The notes under the pieces were generated by a model. It had not been told where the DNA came from. It worked only from the letters and a program-made list of their open reading frames with translations, and searched no databases. Position numbers and translations under genes: made by a program. Source: Prorocentrum cordatum (taxonomy: Eukaryota; Sar; Dinophyceae; Prorocentrales; Prorocentraceae). Taken from it: 64,000 nucleotides of DNA. The number at the start of each line of letters is the position of its first letter. Position 1 is the stretch's first letter. The DNA is taken from NCBI GenBank assembly GCA_963575745.1, contig CAUYUJ010017837.1, positions 90,001 to 154,000 on the forward strand. Reading direction: 5' to 3'. Of this stretch, positions 41,975 through 53,365 are shown in pieces.

Positions 41975-43100
41975 CCATCCACGAGGGCACCGTCTTCTTG
42001 GATGGCATCCCGCTGCGCGGCGCGGCCGAATTCCGGGTCGCCTCCCAAGGGCGGCGCCGGCAACTGCAGCGCCTGCGCCGCGCGGTGTTCCACCGGGCCG
42101 CGCAGGCCGCCTCGCGGGCGACGCCGGCGCGCGGCCCGTCGCAGACGCCGCGAAGCAGCTGGCCCCGATGGCACCCGGCGGCGTGGAGCTCGCGCGCCGC
42201 CTGCGCAATTGGCGCGCGCGGGCTGAGGGGGCGCCCCATCAGGCCGTCTCCCTCGGCTGGGCCACGATCATTGCGCAAACCTCTGGCAGGGGGTCGCCGG
42301 CCCCCGGCCGCCCTGCGGCGCCGCCGAAGCGCAGCGAGCTCCCGGAGACAGCAGCGCCGCGCCGCTTCCGCAGACTCCTGAGTGAGCGGGCCCGCTGCGG
42401 AGGTGGCACGCGCGCGGCATTGTTCTACCGCTATTGGGTTCAGCGCGCGCCCGCCGCGCAGGACTCTACCGCCCTCGCCCCGAACGCCCCCCCAAAGTGC
42501 GCCGATTGCATCGGGTGCCTGAACGCCGCCATCGCGAGGGGGGGCGGGGGGGGCCCCGCGAGAAGACCAGCGCGGGTCGGCGCTCGTTCAGCCAGCGGTC
42601 GCAGGGCACTCAGAATGTGGCTTCGTCGTCCAACTCTGCCCCGGGCTTCGACGCCGAGGCCGCGAGGGCGGGCTTGCAGCGAGCGCGGCAGCCCGACAGC
42701 TGCGACGCCGCCCAGCGCGTCCAGGCGTGAAAGGAGCGGGCGGCGCCCATTCGACGGGGCACCGGTGCTGGCGGACTTCTTGGACGCCACCAAGAAAACG
42801 CGCGGGGCCGTTGACCTCGACGGGCGGGCGGTCTCCGAGCCGAGGCATGTCGTCGTTGGGCCGTGGCTGATCTTCGCAGCTCGCGGCGCCGCGCAACGCG
42901 GCGCGTCGTTTCCGCGCTGGGCAAGGCCCCCCAGGAATTTGCCATGGTCTTGGCGCCTTGGCGAGCGGTGGGGGCTCCTGAGAAGAGTGAGAATGAGCCG
43001 TGCCCTATCTCGGCGGCCAGCGCCGCGGCCCGCGCGGCGTGTCCGCGCGCGGAGGCCTCGGCCTCCATTGGCTCCCCCAGCGGGCGCATCATCATGGTCA
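41975..43100 (+). pseudogene. Gene-like GC-rich tract of unknown function
   Basis: The frame beginning at about 41977 reads IHEGTVFLDGIPLRGAAEFR and VASQGRRRQLQRLRRAVFHR. From about 42165 the next frame reads APMAPGGVELARRLRNWRAR and APHQAVSLGWATIIAQTSG. Near 42780 LDATKKTRGAVDLDGRAVSE appears. These have the texture of real protein, broken by frame changes, and no family was recognised. It may be another retroelement fragment, since the surroundings are all mobile DNA. Confidence 0.25.
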
Positions 43101-43136
43101 AGGGCCCAGCCGCGTGCATTTGCGGGCGCAGCAGTA

Positions 43137-43512
43137 TGAGTGCAGCTCCCTATGGGGCCACGAAGCGCGTGATGGGGCTGGCCGTGACGGGGCGGGAACG
43201 CCCTGCGAGGCCCGTTGTTGCGCCTTCGGTGGGGCCCCCCATGGGGGCCGCGAGGCGCGCGAGGGGCGTGCCGAAATGGCGCGGGGGCGCCCTGCGAACC
43301 GCGCCGCTGCGCCTTCGGTGGGGCCACGAAACGCGTGAGAGGCGTTCCGAAATTGGGCGGGGCCGCCGCGTGGACCCCGCCGCTGGCGTCTTGTGCGGGG
43401 CCTCCTATGGGGCCACAAGACGCGCGAGGGGCGCGCCAAAATGGGGCGCTGCCGCCATGGGAACCCTGCCGCTGGAGCCTTCGGTGTAGCCCCCTCTGGT
43501 GCCGCGAAGCGC
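43137..43512 (+). repeat. 88-bp tandem family, cluster 2
   Basis: About four units: TGCGCCTTCGGTGGGGCC, CCATGGGGGCCGCGAGGCGC, GCGAGGGGCGTGCCGAAATG and GCGCCCTGCGAACCG. The reverse complement of cluster 1 at 20.3-20.9 kb. Units differ by 20% or more, so the cluster is old. Confidence 0.85.
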
Positions 43513-44035
<523 letters not shown>

Positions 44036-44581
44036 CTCGGGTAGGTGCGCCGCTTGCTTGAGGGCCAGCAGCCGCGCGGCGCGCCAGCGCCGCAAGGCGA
44101 CTGGCCCGCGCTAGGCGGCGCGCCAGGCGGCAGAGGGCCCGCTGGCGGGGCGGCGGCGCATCGCCAAGCTGCGACGCTAGCGCGGCGGCCAGCAGGCGGC
44201 GGGCAGCCGGCCGCCGACGACGCGGGGCGCCGCGAGGCGCGCGGCCGCTGCGACGGCGGCCGTCGACGCTGGCGGGGCAGCGGGTGGGGGGGCTGCCCGC
44301 TCGCCGCCAGGGTCCTCGGCCAGGAGCTCTGCGCTGGGGCGGACCTGCGCCCGAAGCTGCGGCGCCGGGCGGGCGTTGGCGGCAGGTTCGAGAATCGCCG
44401 CTACACCGTCTTCGCGGTCGTGGCGGCGCTCCCGGGCAGTGGAGTCTACAGGCCCGGATGCTCGGTGGATCGGGCGCCGTGCAGCAGTCGTCCTCGGGGG
44501 GCTGACGCAGAGCGTCGTTGGCTTGCGCCGGCCCCCAGCCAGGCTTCGCGCTCGGACTCCTTCGTCTCCTTTTCCGCCAGT
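44036..44581. other. GC-rich stretch without recognised content
   Basis: Between the GT array and the GTCA/GTCT array. Frames are Arg/Gly/Ala-rich and no motif was found. Confidence 0.35.
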
Positions 44582-44650
44582 GTCTGTCAGTCAGTCAGTC
44601 AGTCAGTCAGTCTGTCTGTCTGTCTGTCTTTCTTTCTGTCTGTCTTCGTG
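44582..44650 (+). repeat. (GTCA)n-(GTCT)n tetranucleotide array
   Basis: Six GTCA units are followed by GTCT units, then CTTT and GTCT. It is followed at 44660-44683 by alternating GCGC. Confidence 0.9.
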
Positions 44651-44683
44651 AGCGTATGTGCGCGCGCGCGTGCGCGCGCGTGC

Positions 44684-45200
44684 CGAAGTTGGGCGGGGCC
44701 GCCGTGCGAGCGCTGCCCTCGGGGCCTACGGTGGAGTTCCACATGGGGCTGCGATGCGCGCGAGGGGCGTGCCAACATGGATGCGGGGCCGCCGTGCGAA
44801 CGCTGCCGCTGGGGCTTTCGGTGGAGTTCCCCATGGGAACGCGAGCCGTGCGAGCGGTGCGCCGGAACGCGCGAGGTGCGCCACCATGAATGCGGGGCCG
44901 CCATGCGAACGCAGCCGCTGGGCCTTCGGGTGGGGTCCATATGGGACCGCGAGGCGCGTGAAGGGCAAATTTGGCGCGGGGCCGCCCAGCGAACGCTGCC
45001 GCTGGGGCCTTCGGTGGGGCCCCCCGTGGGGGCCGCGAAGCGCGCGAAGAAACTTAGCGCGGGGCCGTCATGCGAACGCCGCAGCTGGAGCTTTCGGTGG
45101 GGCTCCCGATTGCGCCGCGAATCGCGTGAGGTGCATGCGGAGAGGAGCGCGGGGCCGCCGCGCGAATGCTGCCAGTGGGGCTCTCGCTGGAGACCCTCCT
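44684..45200 (+). repeat. 88-bp tandem family, cluster 3
   Basis: Six units with GGGGCCGCC(G/A)TGCGAACGCT, GCCGCTGGGGC(C/T)TTCGGTGG and GCGCGAGG(G)GCGTGCC, in the same orientation as cluster 2. Clusters 2 and 3 are separated only by the GT array and about 550 bp. Confidence 0.85.
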
Positions 45201-45229
45201 GCGCCGACCGTTTCGCCGTCGAGCTCTGA

Positions 45230-46262
45230 TGGGGCTGCTCCTGGATCAGCAGCCAGGCGTTCTCCTACTTTTCGTATTTGTTTGCCTTTATCCTCGTCTG
45301 CGGGAGCTCGATCTACGCTTGGTTCATCATGTTTTCGCCCTTGATCCCCTGCGAGGCCAATTTGTCCGTGAGTCGCTGGACCCGGTAGTGGTTCATGCGG
45401 ATCAGCCGTCCGGCGTTCTCTTGCTCATGCCCCAACAGCATTTGGAGCATCTTACCCCGGTGCCTGGCGAATGGTATCGGGTCTGACCCTTGTGCCTTCA
45501 CCAAGTTGGGCTGACACTTTTTTTGCGATGAGGATCTGGAGGTCCCGCGTCCGTGATCAGGTCGGCATGTTCCTTGTTGCGCATAGGAGCTCCACTCAAT
45601 GGCATGGCTTTGAAGATCAGTCGGAGCCTGGCCCTCAACATCTTCACCGTCATGTCGAAGCCGTCCTCGTCCCATGGCGCCAGTTCGGCCCCAAGCTCTG
45701 CTCTGCGCATGTTGGACGTGGCCGGGCGCTTGGACATCGGACTTTCCGTCCGACAGTCGAGGGGGGCCTGTTGTGGCCCAGGACGTTTGAGCCACAGCGT
45801 TCTGGTGTTATTATGTTGTAGACCATCTTGGGTTTAGTGGCGTTGCGTCCGTTTTTTGCATGTCCAGCGCGCGGACCCCTTCGGAGGCCCAGCTGTTGTC
45901 GTAGCAGACCTCGTGCCGCCTTATACCGCATTGACAGGCCGATTAGGAGGACTCGGGGAGGCTCTTGCAGGTTCTAAAGTTGGCCTTGAGAAGCCCGTAG
46001 ACCCCCCACGTGCATCTGACGAAATGGTCGGTGGCCCCGCAAGTGATCTCTGGAACCCCGAGGTCGTGACCTTCGAACCCGTAGATGTCCTCAGAGTCCC
46101 CGCAGGCGCCCTTGGAGGTCCCGCCGCTGTGCTTGGGGCCCCCGTCGAGCCCGCAGGTGTCCGCGAGCTTGGAGCCTGACCGGGACCACCACTAGACACG
46201 GATGCCAACGTCCCCGAGGGTGCTGGAGAGGAGGGAGGTTGGATGTATGGCGCACGCGACTC
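45230..46262 (-). other. Unresolved tract downstream of the Copia-like protease
   Basis: Minus-strand frames here have ordinary protein texture: LQMLLGHEQENAGRLIRMNH and VQRLTDKLASQGIKGENMMN (45313-45440), and WDEDGFDMTVKMLRARLRLI (about 45640-45690). They are broken and I do not recognise a domain. Position suggests the remainder of a Copia-type polyprotein or its gag, but no integrase or RT motif was found. Confidence 0.3.
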
Positions 46263-46832
46263 TTATGCTCCATCGCCTGCCGTTGACACGGCAGGTCCGT
46301 CTGAAAAAGATGGCGCGCCTCGACGCAGAACGCAATCCGCCGGCCTCGCATCGCCCAGCAAGTCGCACGTCAGGTCGATCAGGAGGTGGCCAGTCCGAGA
46401 CCTCGGAAAGGTCAGCATCTTGAGCGGGTCGATTTTCTTAAAGATACCGCAGCCCGCTTCGAAGTCCACGATAGCTCCCAGATTGTTCAGGGTCTCGATT
46501 GACAACAGGATCGGCCTGCTCTTGTCGTCGATCACGTGGATGAAAAATAAGACGAAATCGCTTTTGACCGTGAGAGAGAACTTGGCACGACACAGGACCC
46601 GCTTGACCTCGCCGTTGCCGATTTTGCAGACCGGACCGTCGTGAAGGCCCACCTCCATGGGTGGGTGACCGCGAGACACCCGCACATCGTTGAGAGTCTC
46701 CACGGCCTCGACTCCGCCGATGTTCTTGGTGGCCCCGCAGTCGATGATGTCGTGGCCGGTCTCCGATGCCCCCTCCACGAGGTACGCCAGCCGCTCCTCA
46801 GGGTCGTCGTAGCCCACGGTGTTGACATAGTC
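46263..46832 (-). pseudogene. Copia-like retrotransposon aspartic protease
   Basis: The minus-strand frame reads LAYLVEGASETGHDIIDCGA followed by TKNIGGVEAVETLND. DCGAT (about 46729-46743) sits where retropepsins have D(T/S)GAT. Later strands KIGNGEVKRVLCRAKFSLTV, FIHVIDDKSRPILLSIETLN and NLGAIVDFEAGCGIFK match the flap-to-C-terminal part of Copia proteases. The catalytic Asp is present, with Cys in place of the usual Ser/Thr. An in-frame TGA lies just upstream (about 46842), and no zinc knuckle, integrase or RT follows. A truncated relic. Confidence 0.65.
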
Positions 46833-46859
46833 CTCGGCATCGTGTCACGGGCTATGTAA

Positions 46860-48435
46860 CTTGGCCATTGTCTAGACAGTCGCGCAATTGTTGATATTGC
46901 CTGTACCGCCGCCAGAGAGATTCATTCAGTCGGCTTCGCCGCCCCCGCCGAAGGTGGGCGCGCATGCGCATGCAGCAGGCGAGGGTAGTTGAGGCACATG
47001 TAAATGCCACCCGAATGTGCCGCCCGAGAGCGGCCGTGCTACAAACATGTTCCCGTTTCCCCGATTCCCTGCCGCGCCGCCGCTGCGCCGCCGACCTGTT
47101 GCATTGTCCCGCGGCTGTCCAGGCCGTTTGCCGCGCCAGCATTTTGGCCGCGCGGCTGTCCTGAGGTTGTCCTGGAGCTGTCTGGGGGGTTGTCGGGGGC
47201 TGTCCTGTGGCTGTCCTGGACGCCGTTTTCTCCGAGCAGGGAGGTCGCCGTGACGGACGCAAGCCGCGGCCTCTTCATCTCCGCGCTGGGGTCCCGTCGG
47301 TCCGTGTGGCTGGTTGACCGCACGGGCTTGCCTGCTGCAGGTCGGTTCGTGTTGCGTGCCTGTTCCTGCCATAGCTTGGGGCTGGCGAGTATTCTCGGGA
47401 TCGTGTGCGAATTCAGAAATTCAGGGTCACGAGTTGCCTTCCTCGTTGCTCTTCTTTTCGTCTTCCCTTCTGCTCTGCCTTCTGCCTTACCCCCCTTCTG
47501 CGAGTGCCTGGAAGAGTGTTACTGGGCTGCTTATTTTCGCATGTGCGTATGCTTATTTCTGCCCATGCAGCTCATGCCGACCATCCCCTCAGTTTCCTTT
47601 CATACACTCTCTAGAATCTTTGCACGCTGAAAGAAACAAGTTCTCGGGCTTCCGGAGGGCGGCCTCCAGGGACCGTCCCCCAATACGCCCAACGATTTCC
47701 AGGAAGTGAGGAGGAGGAAGAGCATGGAGATGAGGAGTGAGTGACAATGCAGAGGAAGAGCAGGTGGAGGAGGAGAGGAGCGCCACTGCTGCATGGCGTG
47801 TTGCGTGCGGACTGACCAGGTGGTGTAATATCGATCCTGCCATTCGAAGTATTCATGCACCAGACTCGCTTCTTTGGAGGTGTTTGCATGTTGGCGGCAG
47901 CGAATCTTCGGCGGACATTGTGATTCCGACGAGGAGAAGATGATAGGGAGGGGATTTTGCGGGGGAGCGGTGTGGGATGATGAGAGGAGGTTGTGCATGG
48001 AAACCGTTGTGAGGAGGCTTGCTTCGGTGCCCCGTTGGCAGGGAGACCTCTTCGCTTGGTGCGACTGCGACCCGAAGCCTGGCCTGAAAAGGGAGGCAAC
48101 TTTCCGCCGCTGTGATGCTGATACTGACGGTGGTGGTGGTGTTGACAAAGGTGACGAGATCGATGACGATGACGGTAGTGATGGTGATGATGTTGGTGAG
48201 GATCGTTGGTTGTTTTGGCGTTGACACGTTTGTTTCAAGCAAGCGCCATTTATTCGGGCAGGATGGTGGAAAGCGCGCGTAGCGTCGCGATTCGTTAGGC
48301 GGGAGAAATAACAAGGGGGGGGGCAGGCAGCAGGGACCCAGGTGACGGAAAGAGCGAGGTACGAACGATGCACGTAATTTGATGGGGCGAAGCCCTTAAG
48401 GGAGGAGTTCCAGGGGAGGGGCGAGATGCGGCAAG
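46860..48435. other. Stretch without recognised content
   Basis: Holds short GCTGTCCTGG-type repeats (about 47145-47222) and a degenerate GAT/GGT trinucleotide tract (about 48115-48200). Frames such as minus 47600-48373 have no recognised motif. Confidence 0.35.
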
Positions 48436-48439
48436 CCGG

Positions 48440-48615
48440 GCTCTAAACGCCTTTTGGGGTCCCCGAGGCGCCCAAGACGGGCCAAGACACCCCCAAGACG
48501 CCCCACGACGGCCCGAAAGCGCCCCAAGACAGCCCACATTAGCTCCAAGACGATTCACGAGGCCCCCAGGACACCCTAAGATGGCTCCAAGACGGTCCAA
48601 GAGGGCCCCAAGAGG
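48440..48615 (-). repeat. CTCTTGGG repeat family, inverted
   Basis: CCAAGACGCCCC, CCCCAAGACAGCCC and CCAAGAGGGCCCCAAGAGGC, the reverse complement of the family seen on the plus strand elsewhere. Confidence 0.7.
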
Positions 48616-48619
48616 CGCC

Positions 48620-50147
48620 GTCATTGCAGATCCCCCCACAATGGAAACCCTGTTGAAAGGCCGCCACAAAAGGATTCTTTTTTGTAAAGGCTGCTACGAA
48701 ATGATTCTACTCCTTGTGTTAGGTCGCCACACAAGGAATGCGTTTGGAAAGGCTGCTGCACAAGAATTTGAATAGTGGAACGTCTGCACCACAAGAATAC
48801 CGACAGTCACAGTTATTCCTAGCTGCCTCCTATTTTCAATGTGAAACCGCAAACTTTTTGATGTTTCTCATGGTTTTCCTGTTTTCCTCTTTAGCTTTTC
48901 TGGGCTCAAGATGCCGCCACTGCAGATCCCCCCACAATGGAAACCCTTGTGTAAGGCCGCCGCAAAATGAATTCTTTTGCAAAGCTCTGTGACAAAAGGA
49001 TTCTAAGTGTGAAGGCCACTGCAGATCCCCCACACTTGAAATCCTTGTGTAAGGTCGCTACACAAGGAATCCGTTTGCGAAGGCTGCTACGAAAGGATTA
49101 TAGTGTGGAGCGTCTGCACCATCAAAATACCAGCAGTCACAGGTCTTCTAGCTTTTCCCTATTCTCCCTGTGAACACATGCTTTTTCCAGTTGTTCCTGT
49201 TTTTCCTGTTTTCCTTTCTAGCTTTCCTTGTGCCGCCACTGCAGATCCCCCCACAATGAACACGCCGTTGTAAGGCCGCCACAGAAGGAATTGTGTCGTA
49301 AAGGCTTTTACACAAGAATTCTAAATGTGGAGGTCACTGCATGTCACCCACACTTGGAATCCTTTTGTAAGGTCGCCACACAAGAAATCCTTGTGTAAAG
49401 GCTGCTACACAAGGAATTGAAGTGTGGAGCGTCTGCACCATAAGAGTACCGACAGTCGGGGGTCTTCCTAGTTGCTTCTTATTTTGCCATGTGAAAACAC
49501 ATGTTTTGTGTATCCGTTTTTTCCGTCTTTTTTCAGTGTTTTCCTCTTTAGCTTTCCTGGGCTCAAGGCGCCGCCACTGCAGATCCCCCCACAATGGAAA
49601 CCCTGTTGAAAGGCGTCACACAAGGATACTTTTTTGTAAAGGCTGCTACACAATGGTTCTACTTGTGAAGGCCACTGCAGATCCACCACGTTTGAAATCC
49701 TTGTGTAAGGTCGCCACACAAGGAATGCGTTTGGAAAGGCTGCTGCACAAGGATTATCAGTGTGGAGCGTCTGCACTACCAAAATACCGACAGTCACATG
49801 TCTTCCTCGCTGTTTCCTATTTTCCTTGTGAAAACGTAAGTTTTGATATGTTTTTCATTGTTTTCCTGTTTTCCTCTTTAGCTTCCGTGGGCTCAAGGTG
49901 TGCCACTGCAGACCCCCCCACAATGGAAACCCTTGTGTAAGGCCGCCACAAAATCATTTCTTGTGTAAAACGCTGGTACAAAAGTATTTTAAGTGTGAAG
50001 GCCACTGCATATCTCCTACAATTGGAATATTTGTGTAAGGTCGCTACACAAGGAATCCGTTTATGAAGGCTGCTACAGAAGGATTATAAGCGTGGAGCGT
50101 CTGCACCATACGAATACCGACAGTCACAGGTCTCCCTAGCTTTTTCT
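48620..50147 (+). repeat. Satellite of about 330 bp, left block
   Basis: Units start CCACTGCAGATCCCCCCACA near 48626, 48917, 49235, 49575 and 49905. Each contains nested sub-repeats of CCTTGTGTAAGGTCGCCACA and GTAAAGGCTGCTACACAAGG. Then come GTGGAGCGTCTGCACCA, ACCGACAGTCACAGG, a T-rich tract ending CCTCTTTAG, and GGGCTCAAGGCGCCG. Short frames of about 60-110 codons do not persist between units. The block ends at the TTTTTCT (50141-50147) beside the first insertion. Confidence 0.9.
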
Positions 50148-50384
50148 TAACCCCATGCCCACGATAATAATGTACCCCCCCTTCAGTAGTTAGAGTTGAT
50201 TATCGTCGACCAATAAGAGTTTGGTCGGGGGCGCGGGGGCGCGGAGGCCGAACTTCATTATCACGGGAAAAGTTCGCCATCGAGGTTGCTTCCTTCTTAT
50301 GTTGAGATAACAACGTCAAGCGACGCGAACACGTTGTTTCAGGATGTCTCAAGCGAAACCAATGTCCTTCTGTCTCTTTGTAGT

Positions 50385-50515
50385 TCTTTCTGTCTCTCTT
50401 TCTTTCTTTCTCTGTCTCTCTCTCTCTCTCTGTCTCTCTATCTCTTTCTCCTTCCTGGCCTCTCTGTCTCTCTCTCTCTCTTTGTCTCTCTATCTCTTTC
50501 TCCTCCTCCTCCTCC
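50385..50515 (+). repeat. (TCTC)n pyrimidine microsatellite
   Basis: CTGTCTCTCTCTCTCTCTGT, CTTTCTTTC and CCTCCTCCTCC words, inside the 797-bp element. Confidence 0.9.
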
Positions 50516-50698
50516 CCCTGGCGCCCTGAACTTGTTTATCGCTGGGAAGACGAGGCACGTGAGCTACCCTACACGAGCAGATGAACATTTTAATTTTCAT
50601 CAAGCGTTTACAAATTCAATATAATAATATTTCAACTTTGGATTTTTGCTATCTCCTTCTCCTCTCCTCCTCTTGCTCTTTCTCCTCCTCCTCCCTCA

Positions 50699-50820
50699 AG
50701 GATGTCTCAAGCGAAATTTGCAATACTTTGAAGATGTCTCAAGCGAAACAGACAACTACTTCGAGGATGTCTCAAGCGAAACAAGCAAGTCGTTGAGGAT
50801 GTCTCAACAGAGACAGTCCT
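50699..50820 (+). repeat. GATGTCTCAAGCGAAAC repeats at 32-bp spacing
   Basis: GATGTCTCAAGCGAAA occurs at 50701, 50733 and 50766, with a diverged fourth (GATGTCTCAACAGAGAC) at 50798. A lone copy lies at 50344. The 17-base core is conserved and the intervening 15-16 bases vary. The reverse complement appears at 63951-63975. Confidence 0.85.
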
Positions 50821-50951
50821 CAAGATATCTTTGGCTTTTTCCTTTTGATATCTCTTTATGCTGGCTCTGGCGGACAACTTTTATTATCTCCCCGAAAACC
50901 CCGAACTTTACTATCCCTGGGGGTTTATTCTCGTGGGTTCATGGTTTTTCT

Positions 50952-51183
50952 CCCTTTGAAAGCATGTGCTTTTTCCTGTTTCTCTTGTTTTTCTTGTTTT
51001 CCTCTTTAGCTTTCCTGGGCTCAAGGTGCCGCCACTGCAGATCCCCCCGCAATGAAATCGCTGTTGTAAGGCCGCCGCAAAAAGATTTTCTTGTAAAGGC
51101 TGTTGCAAAAGGGTTCTAAATGTGAAGGCCATTGCAGGTCACCCACACTTGGAATCCTTATGTAAGGTCGCCGCAAAAGAAAT
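50952..51183 (+). repeat. Satellite of about 330 bp, middle fragment
   Basis: Resumes the unit broken at 50147: CTCCCTTTGAAAGCATGTGC, the T-rich tract ending CCTCTTTAG, GGGCTCAAGGTGCCGCC at 51017, then CACTTGGAATCCTTATGTAAG. It stops at AAAGAAAT (51176-51183), the TSD of the large insertion. Confidence 0.9.
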
Positions 51184-51580
51184 GAAAGAACGCGCCCGCA
51201 GCGCCGGGAATAAGGAAAGGGGGGGCCCAGCTTCAAGCTACCCCCCCCTCCCGTCCAAAGGGGAGGAGCTTCCGAAGCTACCCCCCCCACCTCTCCCTTC
51301 TGTAAGGGTTTCTAAGCTAGGGGGGCCCTGGCTGAAGAGGGGGGCTTTGAAGCTTTCCCCCCCCCTCCCTCCTCTTTCGGGAGCAGAAGGTGAGCCCGGG
51401 CTTCCCTTTCAAGAGGGGGGGGCTTCGGAAGCTACCCCCCCCCCTCCTTCGTTTCTTGGTCTGGGCACAGGGGGGTGGTGGCGGCTTCAAGCTACCCCCC
51501 TCCACCCTTCTTTGCAAAGGGAGGGGGCTTCCGAAGCTACCCCCCCCTTCCCTTCCGGGGTCATGGCAAAATTCCTGAAT
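51184..51580. repeat. Left terminal region of the large TIR element
   Basis: CGCGCCCGCAGCGCCGGG, then alternating G- and C-runs with GGAGCTTCCGAAGCTACCCC and related words. The reverse complement of the right terminal region in motif order, though not base for base. Confidence 0.7.
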
Positions 51581-51639
51581 CCCTGCAGACAGGTGCAAGC
51601 CTCAGCGCTAGAGAACGCATTGGAGTAACGTCGACCCCT

Positions 51640-53075
51640 GGTTCGTTTTCTCGTTTTCTTGTTTTCTCGGCCTCTGGTTCGTAGTCTCGTTTTCTCGGGC
51701 CCTGGTTCCTTGTTTCGTTTTCTTCTCGGCCCCTGGTTAGTTTTTTTGTTTTCTCGTGTTTTCGGCCCCTGGATCGCGGTCTCGTTTTCTCTGACCTTGG
51801 TTCGTGTTCTTGTTTTCTTGTTTTCTCGGCCCCTGGGTCATGGTCTCGTTTTCTCGGGCCCTGGTTCGTTTTCTCGTTTTCTTGTTTTCTCGGCCACTGG
51901 GTCGTGGTTTTGTTTTCTCGGGCGCTGGTTGGTATTCTCGTATTGTCATTGTCTCGGCCCCCGGGTGGTGGTCTCGTTTTCTCTGACCCTGGTTCGTTTT
52001 CTCGGTTCCTCGTTTTCTCGGCTCCTGGGCCGTGGTCTCGCTTTCTCGAACCAAGCGTTTTCTGGTGATCTCGGCCCTTGGGTCGTGGTTTCGTCAGACC
52101 CTGGTTAGTTTTCTCGTTTCCTTGGCCCCTGAGTCGTGGGTCGTTTTCGCGTTTTCTCGTTTCCTCGGCCCCTGGCTCGTGGTCTCGTGTTCTCGGGGCC
52201 TGGTTCGTTTTCTCGCTTTTTGTTTTCTCGGCCCCTGGGTCGTGGTCTCGTTTTCTCTGACCCTGGTTCGTTTTCTCGTTTTCTTGTTTTCTCTGCCCCT
52301 GGTTCGTAGTCTCGTTTTCTCGGGCGCTGATTCATTTTATCGTCTTCTCGTTTTCTCGGCCCGTGGGTCGTGGTCGTGTTTTCTCTGACCCTGCTTCGTT
52401 TTCGCGTTTTCTGTGCCCTGGGGTCGCGGTCTCGTTTGCTCGGATGTTGTTTCGGTTTTCGTGGTCTCGTTTTCTTGTTTTCTCGGCCCCTGGGTCGTGG
52501 TCTCATCTTTCCTCGCACCCTGGTTAGTTTTATTGTTTTCTCGTGTTCTCGGCCCCTGGCCGTGGTCTTGTTTTCTCGGACCCTGGTTCGTTTTTTGTGT
52601 TCCCCCCCCTTGGATCGTGGTCCTGTTTTCTCGGACCCTGGTTCGTTTTCTCGTGTTCTCCGTTTCTCGGCTCCTGGATTGTGGTTTTGTTTTCTCTGAC
52701 CCTGGTTCGTTTTCTCGTTGACTCGTTTCCTTGGCCCCTGAGTCGTGGTGTCGTTTTCTCTGACCCTGGTTTGTTTTATCGTTTTCTCGTTTTCTCGGCA
52801 CCTGGGTCGTGGTCTCGTTTTCTCGGACCCTGATTCATGTTCTCGTTTCTTGTTTTCTCTGCCCCTAGGTCGTGGCTTGGTTTTCTAGGACCATGGTTAG
52901 TTTGCTCGTTTTCTCATTTTTTTCGGACCCTGGATCGTGGTCTCGTTTTCTCTGACCCTGGTTAATTTTCTCGTTTTGTCGTTTTCTCTGCCCCTGGGTC
53001 GTGGTCTCGTTTTCTCTGACCCTGGTTCGTGTTCTCGTTTCTTGTTTTCTCGGCCCCTGGGTCATTATTATCGTC
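51640..53075 (+). repeat. 63-bp minisatellite A, left part
   Basis: Repeats of GGCCCCTGGGTCGTGGTCTC followed by GTTTTCTC(T/G)GACCCTGGTT and CGTTTTCTCGTTTTCTCGG, period 60-66 bp with length variants. Same orientation as 57110-58425. The last 200 bp match 57431-57630 closely. Frames read as Phe/Ser/Leu/Val or Arg/Glu/Asn/Thr repeats only. Confidence 0.9.
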
Positions 53076-53082
53076 ATTGTTG

Positions 53083-53326
53083 TCGTCAATTGTGTAACCA
53101 CTTCGGCTTAGACGAATTAGCGAGCGCTCACCAGAGGCGCTGCCGTGCGCTCACAGGCTCCGAGGCAGGCCGATACACCAAACCAGCCATTCATATCAGA
53201 AATTGGCCAAAGCAAGATTTGATACAATTTGGTGTTTCGGCTCTGTGCAGTAGTTCTGCACAGCGGCGCAATCGCAAGAAGCTCTTCGAAGCCCTTGCCA
53301 GGAAAAGGATTCAAGCAGGACGGGGG
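53083..53326 (+). repeat. Terminal direct repeat, left copy
   Basis: Begins TCGTCAATTGTGTAACCA and ends TTCAAGCAGGACGGGGG. Contains the hairpin CTGTGCAG-TAGTT-CTGCACAG. About 90% identical to 56865-57109. Confidence 0.9.
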
Positions 53327-53365
53327 AGTCATCTACATATCTTGTTTATATTGGTCCTACCGGCG

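Larger units (their letters stand above)
50148..50944. mobile_element. 797-bp TIR element with 7-bp TSD
   Basis: Flanked by TTTTTCT on both sides (50141-50147, 50945-50951) inside one satellite unit. Left end TAACCCCATGCCCACGATAA; the right end reversed is CCATGAACCCACGAGAATAA. They align as an imperfect TIR of about 30 bp running into ACCCCC. Removing the element and one TSD restores the satellite unit as seen near 59.0 kb. Internal content: a CT microsatellite (50385-50515) and 32-bp repeats (50699-50820). No transposase, so probably non-autonomous (MITE-like). Because the flank is T-rich, the TSD length is uncertain by a base or two. Confidence 0.7.

Noticed and set aside
50699-50820. CRISPR-like array (17-base core, 15-base spacers)
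   Set aside because: Eukaryotic transposon context, only four copies, short spacers and no cas genes.
53083-53326. Hammerhead ribozyme in the Penelope terminal repeat
   Set aside because: Such ribozymes are known in Penelope elements, but no CTGATGA / GAAA core was found on either strand.
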